Source: JALZVT01 sp964519335 (lineage in GTDB: Bacteria > Pseudomonadota > Gammaproteobacteria > Pseudomonadales > Azotimanducaceae). From it: a DNA stretch of 64,000 bases. Both the position numbers and the translations under genes were made by a program. Below the pieces are notes generated by a model, which did not search any database, was not told where the DNA came from, and was given only the letters and a program-made list of their open reading frames with translations. The stretch spans positions 1-64,000 of the forward strand of contig CAZFIA010000004.1 in the NCBI GenBank assembly GCA_964519335.1, written 5' to 3'. Shown here one piece after another: positions 1 through 8,263 of this stretch (position 1 is its first letter; each line of letters begins with the position of its first letter).

Positions 1-11
1 GGTCTCTTCAT
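1..11 (-). CDS. Possible start of an unknown gene leaving the window
   Basis: An ATG on the minus strand at 11-9 is followed by AAG AGA, so a protein beginning MKR may run off the left edge. The only support is its position about 50 bases downstream of a Pho-box-like repeat on the same strand (63-80), and that phoU ends upstream at 152. No strong ribosome binding site is seen: AGGGGA lies about 13 bases away, inside a hairpin at 25-46. It could be phoB, which is otherwise missing here, or another Pho-regulated gene. The start itself is uncertain. Confidence 0.25.
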
Positions 12-62
12 GAGGTGGGCTTTTCCCCTGATTTTTGATCAAGGGGAGGTTAAGTCTGCAAT

Positions 63-80
63 ATGACAATCGCGTGACAA
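63..80 (-). promoter_or_regulatory. Pho box (PhoB-binding repeat) beyond phoU
   Basis: On the minus strand the sequence reads TTGTCAC-GCGA-TTGTCAT: two TTGTCA units whose starts are 11 bases apart. This fits the enterobacterial Pho box of two CTGTCAT-type heptamers separated by 4 bases, though the spacer here is GC-rich. It lies downstream of phoU and points away from it, so it would control a gene to the left of the window rather than the pst operon. Confidence 0.5.
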
Positions 81-151
81 AGTCACCGAAAATTAGCAGC
101 TGTAGGCAGAATTGATGCCGCCGACACAGTCTCTAGCTGGAGGGGCACACC

Positions 152-844
152 TTAGGTTGAACTGCGCTCTCGGCCGCTGGTGCGATGCCGCACATCTTCA
201 CCTTCCACCTGATACACCACGTATTCGCCAATATTCTTCGCATGGTCGCCTATGCGTTCCAGCGCCCGTGCGGCCCACATCAGATTCATGGCGTGCTCTA
301 CATCTTCCGGATTCTCACGCATTTCGGTTATGTTTTTGCGCACCAGTGCGCCATACCCTTCATCCACCTTTTCGTCGTCGGCAATTATTTTTACCGCAAG
401 CTGCGTGTCTCGACGGGCAAAGGCATCGAGGGCGCCAGTGAGCATAGGCACTATGTCTGAGTGAATGGTACGGAAATCAGCATATTGATTCGCGGGTATC
501 GGCAGGTCGGCTACACCCAGCGCCATTTTGGAGATTCGGTCAGCTTCGTCGCCGATGCGCTCCAAGTCGGTCACTGCCTTCATAATGCTGGTAATGACCC
601 GCAAGTCGCGCGCGGCGGGCTGGCGCAGGGCAATGATCGATACACACTGATCGTCCAAATCAACTTCCAATTGATTCACTCGTTTTTCAACCTCGCGAAC
701 CTTGTTGGCCAGATGCCGATCGTGGGTGATTAAAGCTTCGCAGGCATCGTTCAACTGTTGTTCAACCAGACCACCCATTTCCATCAGTGCTTCCTGCACT
801 GCAGCGAGTTCCTCGTCGTATTTTTCGGATATATGTTTGCTCAT
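152..844 (-). CDS. phoU: PhoU, phosphate signalling regulator
   Basis: This 230-residue protein has the family's usual length and its duplicated three-helix bundle. The two metal-binding repeats are visible as LERIGDE at about residues 94-100 and LERIGDH at about 195-201. PhoU is a cytoplasmic protein that links the PstSCAB transporter to PhoR and keeps the Pho regulon off when phosphate is plentiful. It is the last gene of the phoR-pstSCAB-phoU operon, 35 bases after pstB. The C-terminal tail (about residues 213-230, ending ERSST) is polar and probably disordered. Confidence 0.97.
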   Translation of the reverse strand: MSKHISEKYDEELAAVQEALMEMGGLVEQQLNDACEALITHDRHLANKVREVEKRVNQLEVDLDDQCVSIIALRQPAARDLRVITSIMKAVTDLERIGDEADRISKMALGVADLPIPANQYADFRTIHSDIVPMLTGALDAFARRDTQLAVKIIADDEKVDEGYGALVRKNITEMRENPEDVEHAMNLMWAARALERIGDHAKNIGEYVVYQVEGEDVRHRTSGRERSST

Positions 845-879
845 ACTCTCAGTTTGTCCTTTTCTCTCCGTAGCGCCTG

Positions 880-1695
880 CTAGCCGTACCGTCCGGTAAT
901 GTAATCTTCAGTACGTTTGCGCTGAGGGTTCTTGAAAATGTCATCAGTTTTATCAAATTCGATCAGCTCACCCAAATACAAAAAGGCGGTATGGTCCGAT
1001 ACGCGCGCTGCTTGCTGCATGTTGTGCGTCACAATGACAATCGTGTACTCGTCTTTTAGCTGTTCGATCAATTCTTCGATCTTTAAGGTAGAGATCGGAT
1101 CCAGCGCCGAAGCCGGTTCGTCCAACAACAGAACCGAAGGTCGAATTGCCACGGCGCGAGCAATCACCAGCCGCTGCTGCTGACCCCCCGACAAGCCCAG
1201 TGCTGAGTCTTTCAGCCGGTCTTTCACTTCATCCCAAAGAGCGGCGCTGCGCAGAGCCCACTCAACGCGCTCGTCCATCTCAGATTTCTGCATCTTTTCC
1301 TGAATGCGCATGCCGTAGGCCACATTCTCATAGATGCTCTTGGGAAACGGGTTGGGTCGCTGAAACACCATGCCAACGCGGCGCCGTAATTGTGCTGCAT
1401 CCACGCGTTGATCGTGAATGTCGGTGCCTTCCAGTTCAATGGTGCCGGTGGTGCGCACACTATCGATCAGATCGTTCATACGGTTGAAGCAACGCAACAG
1501 CGTTGATTTGCCACAACCCGATGGACCGATAAAGGCGGTGGCGCGTTTTGCTGGAATATCCATTGAGATTGAATCGAGCGCCTGCTTTTCGCCGTAGTAG
1601 AGCGACAGATCCTTCACCGAGATGCTGATGGTGTCAGCCGCCGTAGTCTGGCTGTCCAACTCCTCGGGTGCTTTAGTATTCATTGGGTCACTCAC
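880..1695 (-). CDS. pstB: PstB, phosphate ABC transporter ATPase
   Basis: The ATP-hydrolysing subunit of the high-affinity phosphate importer. Walker A (GPSGCGKST) is at residues 57-65, the LSGGQQQ signature at about 168-174 and Walker B (LLLDEP) at about 189-194. The YYGEKQAL segment near residue 33 is typical of PstB. A later ATG (residue 5, MNTKAPEEL) could also be the start; both give the full catalytic domain. The gene begins 4 bases after pstA ends, so the two are probably translated together. Confidence 0.97.
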   Translation of the reverse strand: MSDPMNTKAPEELDSQTTAADTISISVKDLSLYYGEKQALDSISMDIPAKRATAFIGPSGCGKSTLLRCFNRMNDLIDSVRTTGTIELEGTDIHDQRVDAAQLRRRVGMVFQRPNPFPKSIYENVAYGMRIQEKMQKSEMDERVEWALRSAALWDEVKDRLKDSALGLSGGQQQRLVIARAVAIRPSVLLLDEPASALDPISTLKIEELIEQLKDEYTIVIVTHNMQQAARVSDHTAFLYLGELIEFDKTDDIFKNPQRKRTEDYITGRYG

Positions 1696-1699
1696 TTAC

Positions 1700-3400
1700 T
1701 TAGCTCTCTACACCGCGATAACGACGTTCAAGACGGCCGCGCAATGTTATGGCGGTCAGGTTTAGTACAACAATGATAATCACCAGCAGCAACGCTGTGG
1801 CGTACACCAGAGGTCGTGCAGCCTCGACGTTTGGACTTTGAAACCCAACGTCGTAAATGTGGAAACCCAGGTGCATGAATTTTCGTTCCAAATGCAAATA
1901 GGGAAAGTTGCCATCAAGTGGCAAAGTAGGTGCGAGCTTCACAACGCCTACCAACATGAGCGGGGCAACTTCTCCTGCAGCGCGAGCGACCGCAAGAATA
2001 ACACCGGTGAGTATAGAAGGGCTGGCCATCGGCAGCACTACCTTGAAAAGCGTTTCCGCTTTAGTGGCACCCAGAGCCAGCGAACCTTCGCGCAGCGAGC
2101 GCGGAATACGAGTAAGTCCTTCTTCGGTTGACACAATCACCACGGGCACGGTTAACAACGCAAGAGTTAGCGAGGCCCAGACCAGACCGGGTGTGCCGAA
2201 AGTTGGGGCGGGGAGAGACTCCGCGAAAAACAACTGGTCGAGATTACCGCCCAGAAAATACACAAAAAAACCTAAACCAAACACGCCGTATACGATGGAC
2301 GGGACACCGGCGAGGTTGTTCACCGCGATTCGGATCAATCGAACCAAGGGTCCTTGTCGTGCGTATTCGCGCAGATAGAGCGCGGCAATCACACCGAATG
2401 GCGTAACCAGCAGTGACATTAAGAGCACCATTAGGACCGTGCCAAAGATGGCTGGGAAGATACCGCCTTCGGTATTCGCCTCTCGCGGGTCTTCCGACAG
2501 GAAGCGCCAGATACTACTAAAGTAGTGTGCGAGCTTTGTACCGGTGCTCATGTCGTTGGGCTGCCAGCTGCGCAGAATTTCAGAAAGCGGCACGTTGATC
2601 TCGGATCCGGTGGCCGTTGCCAGAGTCAGGCTCTGTCCTTCGAGCACCTTGTAGAGCTCCCGCAGTCGGGCCTCTTCTACAGCGTACTCGGCACGAATGT
2701 TGGCCACTTCGCCGTCGATCTCTGGGATCCGATCGCGGCGATCGTCTAGCTCTGCGCGACGACGATCCAGACGCAGCCCTTCGAGCTCATAGTTAAGGGT
2801 GTTGAGCACGCCTTGCTCGAGCTCCTCGATTTGACTGCGAATCTCTTCGGCCCTGGCAAAGTCTTCTTGTAGAGCGCCCCAAACCCCATCGCCCTCAACC
2901 ACCGCGTTGTTCTGGCGAGTCAGCCGAACGGGTTTGCCATAAGCGTTGCCCCACTCCAGGCGCTCGATAACTGCGATGCCGCTGGGAGCAACTCTGTTTT
3001 GAATCTGATTTTCAACGATCCACCGAAAGTCGGGAGGATTGATGCGTCGATTACCGGTTTTAATCAGCCACCGGGTTACGTTTTCTTGGCCTTCTTCGAT
3101 CACGCTGCTGTCGCCGCCCGACTCTAGGTATTGCTGCAGCACAATGGAATCTTCTTCCACGATTTCGCCGTACACCACGCGCGGTTGTGGGCCCTGTGCG
3201 GTTAGCTCTGTGTAGCTAATCTGCGTCACGTCAGCGGGCCAAAAGTGCGCGAACCCCTTAACGGCAATGAGCAATAACAGGCCGACCACTGCGGTAATGC
3301 TAATTCCCACGGCGGCTGCATTCAGCCAGATCCACGGCTCACCCGAACTCCACCAGTGGCCCAGGCTGCGCTTTGATTCGTTTTCGGTTGCGATCAACAT
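1700..3400 (-). CDS. pstA: PstA, phosphate ABC transporter permease, long form
   Basis: An inner-membrane permease subunit of 566 residues, about twice the length of E. coli PstA. One N-terminal membrane segment (about residues 30-50) is followed by a large, probably periplasmic, insertion with a charged coiled-coil stretch at roughly 180-275. The usual transport domain follows, with its EAA loop (EGSLALGATKAETLF) that contacts PstB. Long PstA forms are known in Pseudomonas- and Vibrio-like gammaproteobacteria. Its ATG overlaps the pstC stop by one base (TAATG), which suggests translational coupling. Confidence 0.95.
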   Translation of the reverse strand: MLIATENESKRSLGHWWSSGEPWIWLNAAAVGISITAVVGLLLLIAVKGFAHFWPADVTQISYTELTAQGPQPRVVYGEIVEEDSIVLQQYLESGGDSSVIEEGQENVTRWLIKTGNRRINPPDFRWIVENQIQNRVAPSGIAVIERLEWGNAYGKPVRLTRQNNAVVEGDGVWGALQEDFARAEEIRSQIEELEQGVLNTLNYELEGLRLDRRRAELDDRRDRIPEIDGEVANIRAEYAVEEARLRELYKVLEGQSLTLATATGSEINVPLSEILRSWQPNDMSTGTKLAHYFSSIWRFLSEDPREANTEGGIFPAIFGTVLMVLLMSLLVTPFGVIAALYLREYARQGPLVRLIRIAVNNLAGVPSIVYGVFGLGFFVYFLGGNLDQLFFAESLPAPTFGTPGLVWASLTLALLTVPVVIVSTEEGLTRIPRSLREGSLALGATKAETLFKVVLPMASPSILTGVILAVARAAGEVAPLMLVGVVKLAPTLPLDGNFPYLHLERKFMHLGFHIYDVGFQSPNVEAARPLVYATALLLVIIIVVLNLTAITLRGRLERRYRGVES

Positions 3401-5589
3401 TACAGGCTCCCGTAACGCAGTCGCAGCCGCTGCCGAACAATTTCAGCCACGGTGTTAAAGGCAAAGGTGATCATGAAGAGCACCAGTGCCGCTAGAAACA
3501 GAATGCGGTAGTGCGAGCTGCCCACTTCAGATTCAGGAAGTTCGACGGCGATGTTAGCGGCAAAGGTGCGCATGCCTTCGAATATATTGAAATTCATGAG
3601 CGGCGTGTTGCCCGTGGCCATCAGCACAATCATGGTTTCACCCACAGCGCGGCCCATGCCGATCATAACGGCTGAGAAGATGCCTGGGCTTGCGGTCAGA
3701 AGCACCACCCGCGTCAGCGTTTGCCAGGGTGTCGCGCCCAGTGCCAGCGAGCCGTTTGATAGATGGCGCGGCACGCCGTAAATGGCGTCTTCTGCAATAG
3801 AGAAAATGGTGGGGATAACGGCAAGCCCCATTATGAGCCCCACCACTAACGCGTTGCGCTGATCGAAATCGAGACCCATGGCGTCGCGGAACCAGGTTCT
3901 GGAGTTGCCGCCAAACAGGCTGTCTTCGAGCCACGGGCCGACATGAAAGGACGCGGCCACCATGCCGATGATAAGCGGCACCACCAACAAGCCATACCAG
4001 CCTGCGAAAGGCTTGGTGAGTCGTTCCGGCAAGAACCACCACAGTAGTGCAAACGCAAAGAGGCCAATCGGCAACACCACAAATATTCCGAGCACGCTCG
4101 ACAGGTTGGCCTCGATAATGGGTGCAAGCCAAAGGCCGCCAATGAAGCCAAGAATTACGGTGGGCAGGGCGGCCATGATTTCGATGCCCGGCTTAACCAG
4201 CGCGCGCATGGAAGGCGCCATGAAGTAGGCCGTGTAGATCGCACCCATGATAGCGATGGGCACGGCGAACAGCAGGGCATAAAACGCGGCTTTGAGTGTG
4301 CCAAAGGCCAGTGGTGTTAGAGAAAATTTTGGTTCGAAGTCGTTGTCGGCAGATGAAGACTGCCAGCTGTACACGGGCTCCGGGTAGCCTTCGTACCACA
4401 CCTTTGCCCACAGGGTGCCCCAGGAGATCTCCGGGTGCTCGTTGTGAATCTTGAAGCTGTCGATTTGCCCCACGGCAGACTCTGCAATCAGGTAGTCAGA
4501 GCGTGGAGAAATTGCGGCCGCTGTTCCCGGCTTAAGATCCGTTTTGATTTTGGCGACGATGCGCCGCGAGGTTGGGTACAGCACTTTCATTGTGCCTTCG
4601 GCATCAATGGTGGCAAACCCCTTGCGGCGCGGTTCCACAACGATACTCTCGGCGGGTGTGCCGACGTCAAACTGTCGAATGCGAGACAAACTGTAGCCTG
4701 GGTCATCACGCAGTAGAACCCATTGGCCGATACCGCCATCGCTGTCAGCGATGGCGATGGAATAGCGGCCGAGTAAAGGTGCGGCGGCGGTCATGGTGGT
4801 GCCTGCCGGCAACAGGTTGGCGGTCAAATAGTTTTGGGGTGCAGCGATTGCGCCGATGCCAATCACCTGGGCGACCCCATCGGCTCCTAAGAGGTAAACC
4901 CACTGGGCGCGGGGGCCGATCCAGGCGTGGTCGTAGCTGCGGGTGAGCGGCACATCAACCTGTTTGGGTTGGCGCAATGGATACCCTGATTCTACGCCGC
5001 GATACTGGGTGAGCCGCAGTGAGTTGCCATGCACCGCGGCAAGCGTAAGCGCGCCGTCTTCGAACTGTGTGTCGTAGGCGCTGGTGCGCGCCGGCAACGT
5101 CAGAGGCGTAGTGCCAAACGGAAACTCAAGTTTTGGTGTGAGCGTTCGGGTGTCGCCGTCGAAGTTAACGACATACTGCGTTTGCGCAAACCACAAGCCG
5201 CCGCTTTCGTCGCGAATGCTGTAAAGATCGACGTTGGGATAGACGCGTCGCGCTTCGCTGACAGGTCGATCGATGCTAAAAGCGGCGAGCGGTGTGCCAA
5301 ATTTAGCGTCGTAGAATTCCAGATGGCCGTTGCCCGCGATTCGGAATACGGCGTCACCGTTTTCGGATACATCCACCAACTTTGACGCTTGCTTCGTGAG
5401 CGCCATGCGCGTTGGGGCATCGATGCTTGCTGGTACAAAAATGGGTGCTACCACCCACAACAGATAAAAGAAAATGAGCGCTATCGCCAGAATGACCGCA
5501 CCACCGCCCAATCCCACCACCCACTCGGCGGCACGATTGGTCAGGCCGCGTGTCTTCGACAGCGCCTCAAGCTCCCAGGATTCTCCCAT
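3400..5589 (-). CDS. pstC: PstC, phosphate ABC transporter permease, long form
   Basis: An inner-membrane permease subunit of 729 residues. An N-terminal membrane segment (about 25-50) is followed by some 350 residues of beta-rich, probably periplasmic sequence that resembles a propeller-like fold, then the transport domain with its EAA loop (NGSLALGATPWQTL) and the AVGETM segment. E. coli PstC is about 320 residues, but the long form is usual in many marine gammaproteobacteria. It partners PstA and PstB and lies 37 bases downstream of pstS. Confidence 0.95.
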   Translation of the reverse strand: MGESWELEALSKTRGLTNRAAEWVVGLGGGAVILAIALIFFYLLWVVAPIFVPASIDAPTRMALTKQASKLVDVSENGDAVFRIAGNGHLEFYDAKFGTPLAAFSIDRPVSEARRVYPNVDLYSIRDESGGLWFAQTQYVVNFDGDTRTLTPKLEFPFGTTPLTLPARTSAYDTQFEDGALTLAAVHGNSLRLTQYRGVESGYPLRQPKQVDVPLTRSYDHAWIGPRAQWVYLLGADGVAQVIGIGAIAAPQNYLTANLLPAGTTMTAAAPLLGRYSIAIADSDGGIGQWVLLRDDPGYSLSRIRQFDVGTPAESIVVEPRRKGFATIDAEGTMKVLYPTSRRIVAKIKTDLKPGTAAAISPRSDYLIAESAVGQIDSFKIHNEHPEISWGTLWAKVWYEGYPEPVYSWQSSSADNDFEPKFSLTPLAFGTLKAAFYALLFAVPIAIMGAIYTAYFMAPSMRALVKPGIEIMAALPTVILGFIGGLWLAPIIEANLSSVLGIFVVLPIGLFAFALLWWFLPERLTKPFAGWYGLLVVPLIIGMVAASFHVGPWLEDSLFGGNSRTWFRDAMGLDFDQRNALVVGLIMGLAVIPTIFSIAEDAIYGVPRHLSNGSLALGATPWQTLTRVVLLTASPGIFSAVMIGMGRAVGETMIVLMATGNTPLMNFNIFEGMRTFAANIAVELPESEVGSSHYRILFLAALVLFMITFAFNTVAEIVRQRLRLRYGSL

Positions 5590-5626
5590 CAGTTGTGTTT
5601 CCTAAAGTACCTGTCAGCGGGCAGTT

Positions 5627-6721
5627 CTAGCGAAGCTTCTCCAGCTCGCGCGCGGCGACCTCGGCGGAAACGGGAACATAACCGTCTTTGTGCACAATTT
5701 CCTGCCCTTCGGTAGATAGAACCAGCTTGAGGAATTCGGTTTCCAGTGCCGGGAGCGGAGTATCAGGCTTTTTGTTTACGTAAACATAGAGATAGCGTGA
5801 CAGCGGGTAGTCGCCAGACAGCGCATTCTCTGGGGTCGCCTTAACGGCTGCGCCGCCGTTGGCAGACAGCGCCACGGCCTTCACGCCCGAGGTGATATAG
5901 CCGATACCTGAGTAGCCGATACCATTTAGAGACGAGGCAACCGCCTGCACAACGGAGGCAGAACCCGGTTGCTCGTTCACTGTGTTCTTAAAGTCGCCGG
6001 AGCACAGGGCCACCTTTTTGAAGTAACCATAGGTGCCCGACACGGAGTTGCGGCCATAGAGCTGAATGGGGCGGTCCGCCCAGCTACCTTCCAATGCGGT
6101 TTGACCCCAGGTGGTGAGGTCTGCCGCGCCGCCACAGCGACGGGTGATGGAGAATACGCTATCGACCTGGTCGATCGACATCTCGGAGATGGGATTGTCT
6201 TTGTGGACGTAAACCGCCAGCGCGTCTATCGCAACTCGAATGGCGGTTGGCTTGTAGCCGTGACGTGCTTCAAAGGCTTCGATCTCTTTGTCTTTCATGG
6301 CCCGGCTCATGGGGCCAAAGTTTGAGGTGCCTTCTGTAAGGGCAGGAGGCGCGGTTGATGATCCTGCGGCTTGGACCTGAATGTTCACACTGGGGTACTC
6401 ACGCTTGAAGGATTCTGTCCACAGGGTCATGAGGTTAGCTAGTGTGTCTGAGCCCGTGCTCGACAGGTTGCCCGCAATGCCGCTTACGCGTTCGTAAGTG
6501 GCTAGTGCAGCGCTCCCATCCGCTGCCGCCCCTGCGGTTTGCTCTGTGGCTTCCGTGACCGATTGCACAACCATGGGCTTGGGAGCAGCCGCGGGTGCGG
6601 TTACTGTGGTGGGGGCTGAGTCAGTATCACCACCACAAGCACTGAGCACTAGTGCCACTGCAAGTGCCGCGGCGAACGACGCAATGGGGTTGGCACTGGT
6701 GCGAAGAAAGGCTCGGTTCAT
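5627..6721 (-). CDS. pstS: PstS, phosphate-binding lipoprotein
   Basis: The substrate-binding subunit of the phosphate importer, 364 residues. The N terminus is a lipoprotein signal with lipobox LSAC and lipid-attachment Cys29, so it is probably tethered rather than free in the periplasm. The mature part has typical PstS features: the SSTGSDT and AGSST segments in the phosphate pocket, YGRNSVSGTY, and GYSGIGY. It sits between phoR (3 bases upstream) and pstC, so the sensor kinase and its transporter are co-transcribed. Confidence 0.95.
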   Translation of the reverse strand: MNRAFLRTSANPIASFAAALAVALVLSACGGDTDSAPTTVTAPAAAPKPMVVQSVTEATEQTAGAAADGSAALATYERVSGIAGNLSSTGSDTLANLMTLWTESFKREYPSVNIQVQAAGSSTAPPALTEGTSNFGPMSRAMKDKEIEAFEARHGYKPTAIRVAIDALAVYVHKDNPISEMSIDQVDSVFSITRRCGGAADLTTWGQTALEGSWADRPIQLYGRNSVSGTYGYFKKVALCSGDFKNTVNEQPGSASVVQAVASSLNGIGYSGIGYITSGVKAVALSANGGAAVKATPENALSGDYPLSRYLYVYVNKKPDTPLPALETEFLKLVLSTEGQEIVHKDGYVPVSAEVAARELEKLR

Positions 6722-6724
6722 TAG

Positions 6725-8098
6725 TTAGGTTTCCTTTTGAAGTCTCTGGTTTGATTGATTGACGGTCGTGTGCGTTGCTTGCGCTGATGCGCCGTTAATT
6801 TGTTGTACTAATTCGGGCGGACTGGCGGCGAATTCGCAGGAGAAGCTACTTCCTTCTCCCAGCGTGCTTGCGATCTTGAGGCTTGTGTCGTGGCGGCGTA
6901 GAACATGTTTAACGATGGCCAAACCAAGTCCAGTGCCGCCGCGGGTACGAGAGCCGGCCAGATCGACCCGATAAAAGCGTTCGGTAAGGCGACTTAAATG
7001 CTCCGGGGCAATGCCGATCCCGGTGTCTGTGACACTTAAGCATACCGTGGGCGCGTCGCGATCCGACAGATCGGTGAGGCTTATGGTGATGGTGCCGCCG
7101 TCGGGACTGTAGCGCAGAGCGTTGGTGAGTAGATTAATGCACACCGAATACAGCTCAGACTCTACACCAGTGATGCAGGCACTCGATTGCACGTCGCTGG
7201 TTAAGTTGAACCGCTCGTCGGCTAGACCTTGAGCTTCACGCAGCGCCCGTTCGACCAGGGCGCGCATGGGCACCGCTACGAGATCTGTAGGTGCGGGGGT
7301 TGATTCAAGGCGGGACAACAGCAGCAGGTCTTCAACAAGGCTTTGCATCCGCCGCAATGGTGAGTGCAAGCGTTCGGAGAGGGCAAGGCGAGTGCTGTCA
7401 GACTCATCGGTATCGGTCATGGTTTCTAGGTAGCCGCCAATCACCGTGAGCGGTGTGCGCAATTCGTGGGATACGTTCGCCACAAAGTCCTGGCGCATGG
7501 TAAGCAGGCGATTTAGCTCGGTGATGTCACGAACCAGCACAATGATGCGCCCGCCATCAACCTGGAAGCGCCGTGCTTCGAGTGTACGCTCGGCGACAAA
7601 CGGCGAGCGGATCTCGATCTGCTCATCTTCTTTGCCATCGCGCAAGAACCGCACAAATTCGGGCTGCCGAACTACAGTGGCAAGGCCAAGACCGCGGTCC
7701 CGATTAGTCAGACGCAGAAGCTTCTTCGCCGCCGGGTTGAAGTCTTGAATCTCGCCGAGCGTCCCCACCAAAATCGCCGCGTCAGGAATAGCGGCAGATA
7801 GGGTCGACAGCTCGCGCAAACGCTGCAGAAAGCTCTGCGATCTGCTGCGTTCGCGCTTTATGTACTGATAGGCCGGGTTGCTGGCGTCGTGCCAGGAATC
7901 CAGTCGATTGCTCGGGCGGGCGATCGGCCGGACAGACCATGCTCTAAGCCTTGAAAGCTCCACCTGCTGGATGACTGCCCAGATAACGGCAGCGCCAAAC
8001 AGGCACCAACCCACGGCGCCGATCACAGTTCCCACCACCAGAGCACCCAAAATGAGCCCGGTGAGAATTAGCGTGTCTTGTGTCGATAGCTGACGCAT
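6725..8098 (-). CDS. phoR: PhoR, phosphate regulon sensor histidine kinase
   Basis: A 457-residue membrane histidine kinase. Two hydrophobic segments at about residues 10-45 anchor it, a PAS-like domain spans roughly 95-190, and the dimerisation domain has the phospho-accepting His211 in NVSHELRTPL. The ATPase domain follows, with N-box NLLTNALRYS and G-boxes DTGIGIAPEH and GGTGLGLAI. The architecture and fusion to the pst operon identify PhoR. The usual partner phoB is not adjacent. A Pho box lies about 100 bases upstream, implying that the operon amplifies its own expression on phosphate starvation. Confidence 0.95.
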   Translation of the reverse strand: MRQLSTQDTLILTGLILGALVVGTVIGAVGWCLFGAAVIWAVIQQVELSRLRAWSVRPIARPSNRLDSWHDASNPAYQYIKRERSRSQSFLQRLRELSTLSAAIPDAAILVGTLGEIQDFNPAAKKLLRLTNRDRGLGLATVVRQPEFVRFLRDGKEDEQIEIRSPFVAERTLEARRFQVDGGRIIVLVRDITELNRLLTMRQDFVANVSHELRTPLTVIGGYLETMTDTDESDSTRLALSERLHSPLRRMQSLVEDLLLLSRLESTPAPTDLVAVPMRALVERALREAQGLADERFNLTSDVQSSACITGVESELYSVCINLLTNALRYSPDGGTITISLTDLSDRDAPTVCLSVTDTGIGIAPEHLSRLTERFYRVDLAGSRTRGGTGLGLAIVKHVLRRHDTSLKIASTLGEGSSFSCEFAASPPELVQQINGASAQATHTTVNQSNQRLQKET

Positions 8099-8177
8099 TC
8101 GGGTCCCGAATCAAAGTAGCGCCCCGAGCTCGCCGGCGGAATTAGATGTTCAAGTGGCCGGCCGACCCGTTGGGGGA

Positions 8178-8198
8178 CGCGGCGAATTGTTCGCCGCG
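8178..8198. other. Hairpin next to the Pho box
   Basis: A perfect 9-base inverted repeat (CGCGGCGAA / TTCGCCGCG) with a TTG loop. No T-run follows in either direction, so it is not a clear intrinsic terminator. It sits immediately downstream of the Pho box in the direction of phoR and overlaps the place where the -10 element would be (AACAAT at 8191-8186, minus). It may stop read-through from the upstream serine hydrolase gene or be a regulator site. Confidence 0.4.
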
Positions 8199-8201
8199 GT
8201 T

Positions 8202-8219
8202 GTTACAGTTTGATGACAC
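8202..8219 (-). promoter_or_regulatory. Pho box upstream of phoR-pstSCAB-phoU
   Basis: The minus strand reads GTGTCAT-CAAA-CTGTAAC. Against the E. coli Pho box (CTGTCAT, 4 A/T-rich bases, CTGTCAC/T) only the first base of unit one and one base of unit two differ, plus one C in the spacer. It lies 103 bases before the phoR start. A weak -10 candidate (AACAAT) is 10 bases downstream, the spacing expected of PhoB-activated promoters. Confidence 0.75.
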
Positions 8220-8263
8220 CCACGTATATTCTGGCCTTCAGCGCCGTTATACGCTCAATCGTC

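Noticed and set aside
25..46. Hairpin CCCCTGAT-TTTTG-ATCAAGGGG read as a phoU terminator
   Set aside because: In the direction of phoU the stem is followed by AAAAG, not a T-run, and it has a bulge.
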